From an uncultured Alphaproteobacteria bacterium (GTDB taxonomy: Bacteria > Pseudomonadota > Alphaproteobacteria > MPNO01 > UBA830), in assembly GCA_913046035.1 (NCBI GenBank), contig CAJWSW010000025.1, positions 1 through 35,474 on the forward strand: a stretch of 35,474 nt of DNA. Reading direction: 5' to 3'. Numbering within the stretch: the stretch's first letter is position 1; each line of letters opens with the position of its first letter. The translations under genes were made by a program, and so were the position numbers. The notes beneath the pieces were generated by a model that saw nothing but the letters and a program-made list of their open reading frames with translations, ran no database searches and was not told where the DNA came from. Shown piece by piece: positions 27,246 to 35,099 of the stretch.

Positions 27246-28186
27246 CGGAACCCGCTAAACCAGACGTCTCAGAGAACCTATCCCATGGCCATTTAGTCGC
27301 TTATTTGATTTTGGCATTGGTCGCACTGCTATGGGCAGCAAACACCATTTTAGCGCGTGCCACTGCAGAGGAAATCCCGCCAATGGCGCTGACATTTTGG
27401 CGCCTTTTTATTTCGGCCCTCATTTTCGCGCCCTTCGCGCTTAAAAACACATGGCGGCATAAAAGCGTTGTTAGGCAAAACTTCTGGCTTCTTAACGGCC
27501 TGGCGTTTCTATCAATGGCGGCTTTCAATGGGCTTGTCTATTTGGGCTTGCAGTATACAGTTGCTATCAACGGAAATCTGCTACAGGGCGCGTTACCAAT
27601 TTGCATAATGTTAGCGGGTGTTTTCTTCGCACGCAAAAAGCTGACCAAGTGTCAGTGCGTCGGCGTGACACTGGGCATGTTTGGACTGATAAGCATAGTC
27701 ATCCGCGGTGACGTCGGTTTGCTGGCGCAGATTCAGATCAACCCGGGGGACGCGCTGCTTTTTCTTGGCGTTTTTGGCTCCGCAACATACGCCGTGCTTC
27801 TTTATAAGCGGCCGGCGAAACTAAATCTCGTCAGCTTTATGTTTGTAACTATGGTGCTCGCAACAGCGCAAATTCTGCCGTTCTTCATCGTGGAGCATTT
27901 TTTATTCCGGCCTATGCCCATTTCCCAAACCGCCATTCTTACGGTGGGATTTATTGCGCTGTTCCCGTCAGTCCTCGCACATGCTTTTTTTGCGGAAGGA
28001 GTGCGGCGAGTCGGGGCTGCCAAAGCCGGCTACATGATCTATTTGACCCCCGTATTCGGGGTATTTATGGCAACTGCGATTCTAGAAGAGCCTTTTCGGT
28101 TCTACCATGGTACGGGAATCGCATTGATCGCTAGTGGCATCTATCTCGCCACATTTGCGGGACGGCAAAAGACAAAGACCACATGA
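27242..28186 (+). CDS. EamA/DMT superfamily transporter (second of three)
   Basis: 314 aa, ten predicted helices, two EamA domains. LLWAANTILARATAEEIPPMALTFWRLF corresponds segment by segment to its neighbours. It starts inside the stop of the first DMT gene and ends inside the start of the third (ATGA at both joints), so the three are made in a fixed ratio. Substrate unknown; the protein could work alone as a homodimer or with its paralogues. Confidence 0.9.
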   Translation: MTEPAKPDVSENLSHGHLVAYLILALVALLWAANTILARATAEEIPPMALTFWRLFISALIFAPFALKNTWRHKSVVRQNFWLLNGLAFLSMAAFNGLVYLGLQYTVAINGNLLQGALPICIMLAGVFFARKKLTKCQCVGVTLGMFGLISIVIRGDVGLLAQIQINPGDALLFLGVFGSATYAVLLYKRPAKLNLVSFMFVTMVLATAQILPFFIVEHFLFRPMPISQTAILTVGFIALFPSVLAHAFFAEGVRRVGAAKAGYMIYLTPVFGVFMATAILEEPFRFYHGTGIALIASGIYLATFAGRQKTKTT

Positions 28187-29088
28187 AAAGTTCTGCAGCT
28201 TTACCCTATTTTCTTCTTACCTGCTGCGCGCTCTTCTGGGCTGGCTCTTCCGTTGTTGGGCGATATGTTGCCGGCGAAATACCACCTATGGCACTGAACT
28301 TTTGGCGTTGGCTATTCGCCTTTTTGATCGTCCTAACCTGGACGGCCGGTGAGCTATGGGAGAACCGTATTCTGATTTTAGCCAAATGGAAATTCATTTC
28401 TTTTCTAGCGCTTTCGTCGGCCATCGGGTTCGGTGCGTTGCACTATGTCGCCCTTCAATACACCACCGCAATAAATGGCGCACTTTTTCAGGGGTTGATG
28501 TCGATCTGCATCCTTATCGTCGCATTTATCATTCTAGGTGACCGGTTCGGGATACGCGAAGGTTTTGGCGTAATTTTAGGTTTTGGCGGGGTCGCCGTCA
28601 TCGTCACAAGAGGCGATATCGGTGTACTGCTCAACCTTACCTTGAATATTGGCGATATTATTTTATTGGTGGCGACAATGTCTTACTCGGTCTATGCCGT
28701 CTTTCTCCGTCGTGCACCGCCTGAACTAAGCTCTAGCGCACTTATGGCCGGAATGTTTGGCTTCGCAACCTTGTTTATGTTTCCAGTGTGGCTTATCGAG
28801 CTTTACGGGTTCAATCGGCCAGTGCCTGTTAACCTGACCGCATTCTGGTCAATCGGCTTTATGACCATAGGGCCCTCCGTTTTAGCGCAAATTTTTTGGG
28901 CGTATTCGGTTAAAAAAATAGGACCAGGCACTGCCGGTTACTTTATTTATCTTGCACCAGTATTTGGTGTGTTGTTAGCCACTTCTCTGCTAGGTGAAAT
29001 TTTTTTCATGTTTCACGCAGCTGGCATCATCCTAATATTCGCTGGGATATGGTTCGCAACCCGAAAGCAGGCCAGCAACGGCGGTTGA
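28183..29088 (+). CDS. EamA/DMT superfamily transporter (third of three)
   Basis: 301 aa, ten predicted helices, two EamA domains. It has ALFWAGSSVVGRYVAGEIPPMALNFWRW near the start and the late loop GPGTAGYFIYLAPVFGVLLA, matching GAAKAGYMIYLTPVFGVFMA in the second gene. It ends 1 bp before the stop codon of the convergent nitrile hydratase alpha gene (29090), leaving no room for a separate terminator. Confidence 0.9.
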   Translation: MKSSAALPYFLLTCCALFWAGSSVVGRYVAGEIPPMALNFWRWLFAFLIVLTWTAGELWENRILILAKWKFISFLALSSAIGFGALHYVALQYTTAINGALFQGLMSICILIVAFIILGDRFGIREGFGVILGFGGVAVIVTRGDIGVLLNLTLNIGDIILLVATMSYSVYAVFLRRAPPELSSSALMAGMFGFATLFMFPVWLIELYGFNRPVPVNLTAFWSIGFMTIGPSVLAQIFWAYSVKKIGPGTAGYFIYLAPVFGVLLATSLLGEIFFMFHAAGIILIFAGIWFATRKQASNGG

Positions 29089-29089
29089 T

Positions 29090-29734
29090 CTACCCCGCAG
29101 TGGGTAAGACGACCCCAACCATTGCATCGCGGCTTACGATTTCAGCGAGTTTATCAGCAGACCAATTCTCGGTCCCATCGGGCTGCTGTGGGAGCACAAG
29201 ATACCTCATGTCAGCATTGGAGTCGTGAACGCGCACCGTTTTGTCGGCTGGCACCTCAGTACCGAATTCTTTCAACACAGAGCGCGGCTCAATCACAGCT
29301 CGAGAACGATAGCTTTTTGACTTATACCAATCCGGCGGCAGCCCAAGCAATGTCCGCGGGTAACAGGAACAAAGTGTGCAGACAATCATATTATGAACGT
29401 CATCGGTATTCTCTACGACCACCAATTCTGCGTCACCCATGGTGAGGCCCATTTCTTTAATTGCGGCCGTACCGTCATCTAGTAGGCGTTTTTTAAAATC
29501 GGGATCGGTCCATGCCTTCGCGATTACACGCCCACCATCGACAGGATCACGGCTATCCAGAAATTCGAGGTTTCGGCGGACGTCATCGGCGCTGACGACA
29601 CCCTTTTCAATCAGGAGTTCCTTCATTGCCTCGGCCATAAGTTCATAATAGCCGGCCTCATTCACATCCGGCGTGGTGCCAGGATGTTCGTGATCGTGTC
29701 CATGGTCGTGAGTGTCGCGTTCATCAGTTGTCAT
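29090..29734 (-). CDS. nthA: Nitrile hydratase alpha / thiocyanate hydrolase gamma-type subunit (cobalt type)
   Basis: 214 aa. The metal claw is V-C119-T-L-C122-S-C124-Y; Thr in the second place marks the Co(III) type. In this family two of the cysteines are oxidised and two backbone amides also bind the metal. The following residues read YPR (R127), where the nitrile hydratases I recall have YPW. The N-terminus is His-rich (H9, H11, H13, H15, H17), a possible metal-delivery tail. LGLPPDWYKS...YRSRAV and EFGTEVP are conserved. It is the last gene of a four-gene operon; AAGGA lies upstream and the preceding gene ends 4 bp before the start. Nitriles would become amides, or thiocyanate carbonyl sulfide; the sequence alone does not settle which. 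Confidence 0.92.
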   Translation of the reverse strand: MTTDERDTHDHGHDHEHPGTTPDVNEAGYYELMAEAMKELLIEKGVVSADDVRRNLEFLDSRDPVDGGRVIAKAWTDPDFKKRLLDDGTAAIKEMGLTMGDAELVVVENTDDVHNMIVCTLCSCYPRTLLGLPPDWYKSKSYRSRAVIEPRSVLKEFGTEVPADKTVRVHDSNADMRYLVLPQQPDGTENWSADKLAEIVSRDAMVGVVLPTAG

Positions 29735-29738
29735 CTAT

Positions 29739-30026
29739 CTATCCTTCAGCCTTTTCAAGCCAGTGGTCGTAAATTTCCAAGTCTAGTGTGTCATTTTCAG
29801 GCCCATCATAATTTTCCCATAGATCAGTCTGCGACAAACGAACACGATACAATTCGCGTTTAGGCGTGCCGTCAAAACCGTAGGCCAACTCCTCTGGATT
29901 TTTAAATTCCCCACAATAGCGTTCGATTATCCCAATCTTGCCGCGTGCGTAAAAAGGGGTGCGGCGGTGGCCAGGTGGGTGGGAATTCTTGATACGCACT
30001 CGGTCGCCGACATTAAAAAGAGTCAT
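29739..30026 (-). CDS. Nitrile hydratase beta subunit, C-terminal (SH3-like) half as a separate protein
   Basis: 95 aa, equal to only the C-terminal barrel of a ~220-aa beta subunit. It has FNVGDRVRIKNSHPPGHRRTPFYARGKIG (split here by eye into GDRVRIK at 7-13 and HRRTPFYARGKIG at ~20-32), then GxFxNPEELAYG and LYRVRLSQTDLW. The Arg in the H-x-RTP-x-Y-x-RG region is the kind that contacts the oxidised claw cysteines. The separate start is genuine: ATG 30026 overlaps the stop of the preceding gene (ATGA), after AGAGGGCGG. Thiocyanate hydrolase alpha and one toyocamycin nitrile hydratase subunit are split in the same way. Confidence 0.88.
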   Translation of the reverse strand: MTLFNVGDRVRIKNSHPPGHRRTPFYARGKIGIIERYCGEFKNPEELAYGFDGTPKRELYRVRLSQTDLWENYDGPENDTLDLEIYDHWLEKAEG

Positions 30027-30331
30027 AATCCGCCCTCTATTTTGTCCTTAATTTTTTCCATCCGGCTGAGAACCTCTTTTCGCGTAAAGACACCTTTTTC
30101 CTCCAAAAGATTCACCATGGCCTCAGACCAGCGCTCGAAATAGTCCTGCTCATAAATTTTCGACGGAAGGTCCTCTAAAGCTCGTCGGAGTTCGTCAATG
30201 CGCATTATATCGTGTTCGCGCATCGCAGCTGCGAGTGACGTCACCATCTTAGCCCATGGTTCAGCCTCATGAGCTGAATTTTCGATTGGATCGGCATCCA
30301 TTCCGCCCATATCGTGTTGGCGCTGGTTCAT
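30023..30331 (-). CDS. Nitrile hydratase beta subunit, N-terminal helical half as a separate protein
   Basis: 102 aa from ATG 30331, chosen because GGGGGATT lies just upstream and the protein then opens with MNQRQHDMGGMDADPI. That corresponds to the MNGxHDMGGM start of nitrile hydratase beta; a longer frame to 30424 overlaps the previous gene. Helices follow with IDELRRALEDLP, YFERWSEAMVNLLEEKGVFT, the beta N-domain pattern, including an Arg in the position that contacts the claw. Together with the 95-aa gene it makes 197 residues, close to a whole beta subunit. Confidence 0.85.
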   Translation of the reverse strand: MNQRQHDMGGMDADPIENSAHEAEPWAKMVTSLAAAMREHDIMRIDELRRALEDLPSKIYEQDYFERWSEAMVNLLEEKGVFTRKEVLSRMEKIKDKIEGGL

Positions 30332-30377
30332 ACTTAATCCCCCATACGCATTATTGTGCGACGGTATGCATTTGAAT

Positions 30378-30692
30378 TCAACTGGTCTCGCGCTTTGTTT
30401 TAAGCGATAAAATACGCGCTTCAACTTCTTGCGCAGTAACTACACCCTTTTGCACCAAAATATCATGAATTGCCTGCATGCCCATCTCAAAGTAACCGAG
30501 CGCATGATATCGATCATAGCCGAGATCTTCTCGCGCGCGCCTACCCTCGTGAAGACTCACAAGACAGGCGCCCTTGTCACCTAGCGCCCCGCGCAGCGCG
30601 GTAGATAACTTCGCCCATTCCGGTGTTTCTTTCTGGTCCAGCGAGATGGGACCCCAGTTCTCACCGCCAATATCGTTAACGCTTTTCTTCAT
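30378..30692 (-). CDS. Second nitrile hydratase beta N-domain paralogue (subunit or activator)
   Basis: 104 aa. It opens MKKSVNDIGGENWGPI, like a beta-subunit start, and continues with HEGRRAREDL, YFEMGMQAIHDILVQKGVVTAQEVEARI, parallel to the next gene. It is thus a diverged duplicate of the same helical half. It could be a third structural subunit, as in three-subunit enzymes, or the metallation chaperone of the NhlE/P14K type, which is also related to beta. GGAG lies six bases before the ATG. It is the first gene of the operon, 46 bp before the next start, and diverges from the UbiD gene. Confidence 0.75.
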   Translation of the reverse strand: MKKSVNDIGGENWGPISLDQKETPEWAKLSTALRGALGDKGACLVSLHEGRRAREDLGYDRYHALGYFEMGMQAIHDILVQKGVVTAQEVEARILSLKTKRETS

Positions 30693-30740
30693 GAGCTACT
30701 CCAGCTATTTGTGGAACAGATTGTATCTGAGGAACACGTT

Positions 30741-32144
30741 ATGCGCGACCAATCGTTGAGAGCCCACGTCGCCAATCTAGAACAACAGGGCGAGCTAATT
30801 CGCATTACTAAAGAGACTGATCCACATGAAAACGTGTCTGCGATCGGCTGGAAGGCGTACGACAAGCTGGGCAAGTCTACGTTGTTCACCAACCTGGAGA
30901 ACTTTCCTGACTGGACGGTTGTTAGTCAGGTTATTACCGATCGCAAGAAGTGGTCAATTGCTCTGGATATCAGTGAGGATGATTTCATCCCAACCTTGGT
31001 CAAGCGAATCAAACACCAGATAAAACCGTTAGAGGTTGGCGCTGACCAAGCTCCAGTGAAAGAAGTTATTCTCAGGGGCGAAGACGCCGACCTGACTAAA
31101 ATACCCGCGCTGTGGCATGCGGAGCGCGACCCTGGGCCTTATATCGCTTCAGGCATGGCAGTTATCAAAGATCCAGACACAGGCATTCGCAACATGTCGA
31201 TTCATCGCCAGCAAATCCAAGGACCAGATCAGACAGGCTTTTTGATCTGTCCCCGACATGCGCTGCGAATATACCAGAAGTACCAGCAACAAAATAAGCC
31301 TATGCCCGTTGCAATGGTTATTGGCGCTCATCCAGCGATATATTACGCATCGGGCTTTACCTCGTCATATGGGCTAGACGAGCTCGAGATCGCGGGTTCC
31401 CTTCTTAATGATCCGGTAAGGCTTGTAAAGTGCGAAACTATCGACATCGAAGTTCCTGCTGAAGCCGAATTGGTAATAGAAGGTGAGGTGCTACCGGAGG
31501 GTATGGTCGAAGAAGGACCCTTTGGCGAAGCAACAGGGACCTACGCGATGGAGGGCTCAACGGAGATTTTCAAAGTAAAAGCTATTACCCATCGAAAAAA
31601 TCCCATGTTTTACGCCATGCAATGCGGTGCACCAATGACCGACACCCAGTCAATAACAGGAACCTGCATTGAAACAGTGGTTACGGATCACCTGCGAAAT
31701 GTTGAAGGTGGGCTAGACCTGTTAGACGTTCGTTGCCTGGGCATTTCCGGTCTAATGGCGATTGTTCTCAAACTACGCCCAAGAGTAGAAGGTCAAGCAA
31801 AGACCGCTTTAATGGCGGCGCTCTCTAGTCCTTATCTTCACCCCAAGATTGCTATCGCAGTCGACGACGATATTGACGCATCTGATCTCCGACAGATTTT
31901 CTGGTCGTTAACGACAAGAGTTCACGGGTCACGCGATGTTGTTAATGTACCTAATACTCGAATATGGTCACTTGACAACGTATCTGACATCGTCCCTGGA
32001 ATGAGCGCAATGTACAGGATTGGCACAAAAATCATCATTGACGCAACAAAACCAGCCGTCACGCAGGAGACAGAGCGAGGGCGGTTTGCTCCCGCCATGC
32101 CTTTTGGCTTCGAAGATATCAACCTCGACACTTTCTTACCCTGA
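30741..32144 (+). CDS. UbiD family (prenylated-FMN) decarboxylase
   Basis: 467 aa from ATG 30741, preceded by GAGGA at seven bases; an in-frame GTG at 30711 is less likely. Landmarks are NMSIHRQQ (R156, cofactor/substrate Arg), YYASGFTSSYGLDELEIAG, and the catalytic Glu-rich EEGPFGEATG (near 256-265). UbiD enzymes reversibly decarboxylate aromatic, heteroaromatic or alpha,beta-unsaturated acids with prenylated FMN, which the UbiX flavin prenyltransferase (not in this window) makes. Only 48 bp separate its start from that of the divergent nitrile hydratase operon, suggesting shared control. Confidence 0.93.
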   Translation: MRDQSLRAHVANLEQQGELIRITKETDPHENVSAIGWKAYDKLGKSTLFTNLENFPDWTVVSQVITDRKKWSIALDISEDDFIPTLVKRIKHQIKPLEVGADQAPVKEVILRGEDADLTKIPALWHAERDPGPYIASGMAVIKDPDTGIRNMSIHRQQIQGPDQTGFLICPRHALRIYQKYQQQNKPMPVAMVIGAHPAIYYASGFTSSYGLDELEIAGSLLNDPVRLVKCETIDIEVPAEAELVIEGEVLPEGMVEEGPFGEATGTYAMEGSTEIFKVKAITHRKNPMFYAMQCGAPMTDTQSITGTCIETVVTDHLRNVEGGLDLLDVRCLGISGLMAIVLKLRPRVEGQAKTALMAALSSPYLHPKIAIAVDDDIDASDLRQIFWSLTTRVHGSRDVVNVPNTRIWSLDNVSDIVPGMSAMYRIGTKIIIDATKPAVTQETERGRFAPAMPFGFEDINLDTFLP

Positions 32145-32895
32145 CCGGAAGCGATGCAGCAAGTAAGCACGGTCCATTTTTGCGATAAAAATAACATCGA
32201 TACCCGCCATATCATTTCACAATACGTTGCTCGGCGTGTTGTCCACATATCGTGGGCAATCAATCTGAATGAGATAACGTTCCAGTAGCTTTAAAAGGCC
32301 GAAGGCCCCTCTCGGCCATACACAGACAAACGCAAGTGAGGCTTGAAAGTGCTATCTCGATCTGATCGCCGCACCGGCTATTGGGCGTATGATGAATATC
32401 TCCTTTTTGCAAAAGCTATGTGTAACCCCTTTCAATGACACCAGTTGGCAGCCGCACAAGCCCAGCACATTGATATTTTTCTCAACACTCTAGCAGCAAA
32501 ATTAGTTCAACGTGCGGTTAGCTAGCGAGATAGCACGACGGAGCTTACGAAAGTGACGATTCCTCAATTCCTTGCCTGAAACAACATGTTCGAGCTGGCG
32601 CGAAACGCTGTGGTTCACCGAATAAGCAACATCTTTCTCTACAACTATCGCGTGAAATCGAACTCAAAACGACGCCTATCAAAATAACAGCGAACGAGTG
32701 AACGAAAATCGGCAGCTCTTTATTCAAAATCAGAGGGCTAAAATACTATTACAGAAACTTTGCAATGATCTGGGCGAGTAGAGTAAACAGTACGATTAAT
32801 GGCGCTTTTAACGCAACTTGACCGCCATCGCTGCAAGATACTAAATCTTTGGAACTTTAAAGAATATGATTAAGGTCCAGCCGGGAGAGAGTGAG
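32145..32895. other. 751-bp stretch without a clear gene
   Basis: Long for this compact window. A hairpin GGCCGA (32298-32303) / TCGGCC (32313-32318) lies ~150 nt after the UbiD stop. On the minus strand it is followed by TTTTAAAG, so it would terminate minus rather than plus transcripts. Short ORFs on both strands look accidental. On the minus strand about 32657-32527, one frame reads SVSRQLEHVV then RNRHFRKLRRAISLA, which faintly recalls a LysR helix-turn-helix and may be a decayed regulator. The cupin promoter should lie near the right end. GGGAGAG at ~32882 is its ribosome site. Confidence 0.35.
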
Positions 32896-34044
32896 ATGAG
32901 TAATAATCCTAAATTCATAGATCGAACTGGATTTGAAAATCCAAAAGAACTCGATCTTTGGGAGCCTATCCTAATTTCAAAACAAGAAATGGACGAGGAG
33001 ATTGCTCGTCTCGCCGATCAGCCTCTCCCCAAAAACGGCCGTAGACAGTCTCTCATCGTACATCCACGCTGGAAGGAGTTGGGTGTCGGTCCGGGTTTAA
33101 ATCCGGGCGTCCGTGTTACTCTGGAGGTATTGAAACCCGGCGAGCAAACAGCGCCGATACGTCATAATTCGACCCAGGTAAACTTTTGTATACAAGGTGA
33201 AGGCCATTCATTCGTCAACGGCAAAAAAATCGGCTTCAGAGAATACGACGTTTATAATTTTCCATCGATGGGAACTTACTGGCATGTGAACGATTCAAAG
33301 AATCTTCACGTTCGCCTTACCTACTCAAATGCTCCGTTGCTTGAGAAAATGAATGTCCACATCATTGATGAAGAGCCTCCGCCGATGATGGAGTTGGTTG
33401 AAACTGCGAGTAAGCAGGCTGCGGAAGAAAAAGCGCGCGCAGAAGCTGACGAAGCGGATGCGACGTCGAAGAGTCCCTACGGAACTTTTCAACTTAACGA
33501 TGATGGCGCATGGTTGATGCCGTACGAAACACTAATCAACCCAGCGGCCGTAGATTCCAAGGCTCTACATTGGCCGTGGCAGGAGGTGAAGACAGAGCTA
33601 GATAAGCTGACAGCGCTGGGATCAGAATACCGCGGCAGGCGGCTTTATTTGCTGTTTAATCCGATGACCACACGGTTCAATGGCACGACGCCAAACTTCT
33701 TTGCAACAATGACCGTGCGCCCGCCAAAAATTGTTGACCGACCACACCGCCACGTATCCTCGGCTATAAACTATTATTTCCACGGATCTGGACGGTCCAC
33801 AGTAGAAGGTAAGGTTTATGAGTGGCAAGCCGGCGACCTAATGCTCTCTGCACCTGGGTGGGGTGTGCACAATCATGCCTCCTACGATGAGCCTGTTTAC
33901 GAGCTTACGGTGCAGGACCAGCCACTGAATATCTTTATGGAGAGCTTACTTTGGCAAGAAGATTTGAAGCACCCTTGGTCTGTGCTTGGGGCCAACTCCG
34001 GCTTCGAAACCAACGCTGAAGCCCTACGCGAGGCTGGTGAGTGA
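32896..34044 (+). CDS. Bicupin protein, gentisate 1,2-dioxygenase-like
   Basis: 382 aa from ATG 32896 (GGGAGAGAG upstream; an ATG at 32866 has none). Two cupin domains (about 70-150 and 265-345) are joined by a charged Ala/Glu-rich linker near 172-192, as in gentisate and 1-hydroxy-2-naphthoate dioxygenases. The N-cupin has RHNST (H90, S92) instead of H-x-H, with H130 later. The C-cupin keeps a full set: H284-R-H286 and H325-N-H327. Gentisate dioxygenase normally uses the N-terminal site, so the active metal here may sit in the C-domain. Fe(II) ring cleavage is likely, the substrate open. Confidence 0.8.
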   Translation: MSNNPKFIDRTGFENPKELDLWEPILISKQEMDEEIARLADQPLPKNGRRQSLIVHPRWKELGVGPGLNPGVRVTLEVLKPGEQTAPIRHNSTQVNFCIQGEGHSFVNGKKIGFREYDVYNFPSMGTYWHVNDSKNLHVRLTYSNAPLLEKMNVHIIDEEPPPMMELVETASKQAAEEKARAEADEADATSKSPYGTFQLNDDGAWLMPYETLINPAAVDSKALHWPWQEVKTELDKLTALGSEYRGRRLYLLFNPMTTRFNGTTPNFFATMTVRPPKIVDRPHRHVSSAINYYFHGSGRSTVEGKVYEWQAGDLMLSAPGWGVHNHASYDEPVYELTVQDQPLNIFMESLLWQEDLKHPWSVLGANSGFETNAEALREAGE

Positions 34045-34171
34045 ACGACGCGCTCCTGCAAAAGCCCTCCATCTCTCGTTGAGCACCGGCAAGAGGTGCA
34101 GGCCTCGGTCGTCAGAAAAATTTGATCCCGGTGTTACCACTCTGCAAAGTTAGTTGCTTGGAGACGTCTCA

Positions 34172-35092
34172 ATGATGAAGCTGCCGAAAAATTTTTTACG
34201 TGGGTCTATTCCCCCTTTAATTACACCATTCCGGAACGGCAAGGTAGATTACGATGCTTATGCCGGTCTGGTAGAATTCCAAGTAAGGAATGGGTCTCAC
34301 GGTATACTTGTTAACGGCACAACCTCGGAACCGGCGTCACTTACGGTAGAAGAGCGCAACCGCATCGTTGATATCGCGATCGAGGCTTGTGCAGGAAAGC
34401 TACCGATTGTTGCAGCAACCGGGTCACAAAATCTGCAAGAAACATCCGCCCTTTCTAAACATGCCGAAAAAGCTGGTGCAGATGCTCTGCTTATTGTAAC
34501 CCCATACTACACCCGTCCGCCCCAGCGGGGACTTGTAGAATATTATAAAAGGCTTGGAAAAAGCACATCGTTACCATGGATGATTTATCACATCCCAGGT
34601 CGGGCAGCTGTTTCGGTAACCTTAGATACATTGGGCCAAATTGCGAAGGCCTGTCCAAATTTTATTGGCATGAAGCACGCCGTTGACGATCTAGGGTTTG
34701 CCTCAGAATGTCTTGATCATTTTGGTATGGATTTTCGTATTTTCGTTGGTCTTGAAGACCTCTCCTATCCCATGATGGCGATCGGTGCTTGTGGATTAAT
34801 GAATGCGGTCGGTAATTTACAGCCTAAAAAGCTGGCAAGAATGTGCGAGGCAGTCTGGATGGGCGATCTTAAGAAGGCAAGAAAGCTGCATTACGAACTC
34901 TTTGAAATCAACCAAGCTGTTTTCTATGACACCAATCCAATTGCCATTAAGTACATGATGAAAAGGCTTGGAATTATGCCAAAAAATGAGCATCGTCTCC
35001 CTATGGCGCCAGCGACTAAAGATCTCGAGAAACGACTGGATAAGGTGCTGAAAAATTCTGGTCTTCTCAAGACAACCGCGCAGAAGAAATAG
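34172..35092 (+). CDS. Dihydrodipicolinate synthase (DapA) family aldolase/lyase
   Basis: 306 aa from ATG 34172 with GGAG eight bases upstream. A class I TIM barrel. Schiff-base Lys is K168 (GMKHAVDD), T50/T51 in GTTSEP, Y113 (TPYYTRP), Y139 and R144 in YHIPGR. The E. coli DapA equivalents are T44, T45, Y107, Y133, R138 and K161, so the catalytic set is whole. GTTSEP for GTTGES, YHIPGR for YNVPGR and KHAVDD for KEASGD are departures from lysine-pathway enzymes and point to a catabolic pyruvate-dependent aldolase or hydratase-aldolase. Its neighbour is the bicupin dioxygenase. Confidence 0.9.
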   Translation: MMKLPKNFLRGSIPPLITPFRNGKVDYDAYAGLVEFQVRNGSHGILVNGTTSEPASLTVEERNRIVDIAIEACAGKLPIVAATGSQNLQETSALSKHAEKAGADALLIVTPYYTRPPQRGLVEYYKRLGKSTSLPWMIYHIPGRAAVSVTLDTLGQIAKACPNFIGMKHAVDDLGFASECLDHFGMDFRIFVGLEDLSYPMMAIGACGLMNAVGNLQPKKLARMCEAVWMGDLKKARKLHYELFEINQAVFYDTNPIAIKYMMKRLGIMPKNEHRLPMAPATKDLEKRLDKVLKNSGLLKTTAQKK

Positions 35093-35099
35093 GTCTAAT

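Noticed and set aside
29739-30692. Three small genes as pieces of one frameshifted beta-subunit gene
   Set aside because: Each has its own start and stop with a sensible ribosome site or ATGA coupling. Breaks fall at the domain boundary, and two of the pieces are copies of the same half rather than consecutive parts.
32545-32727. 60-codon minus-strand ORF with a hydrophobic start
   Set aside because: Cys-rich and irregular after residue 25, with no family resemblance and no convincing ribosome site; treated as accidental.
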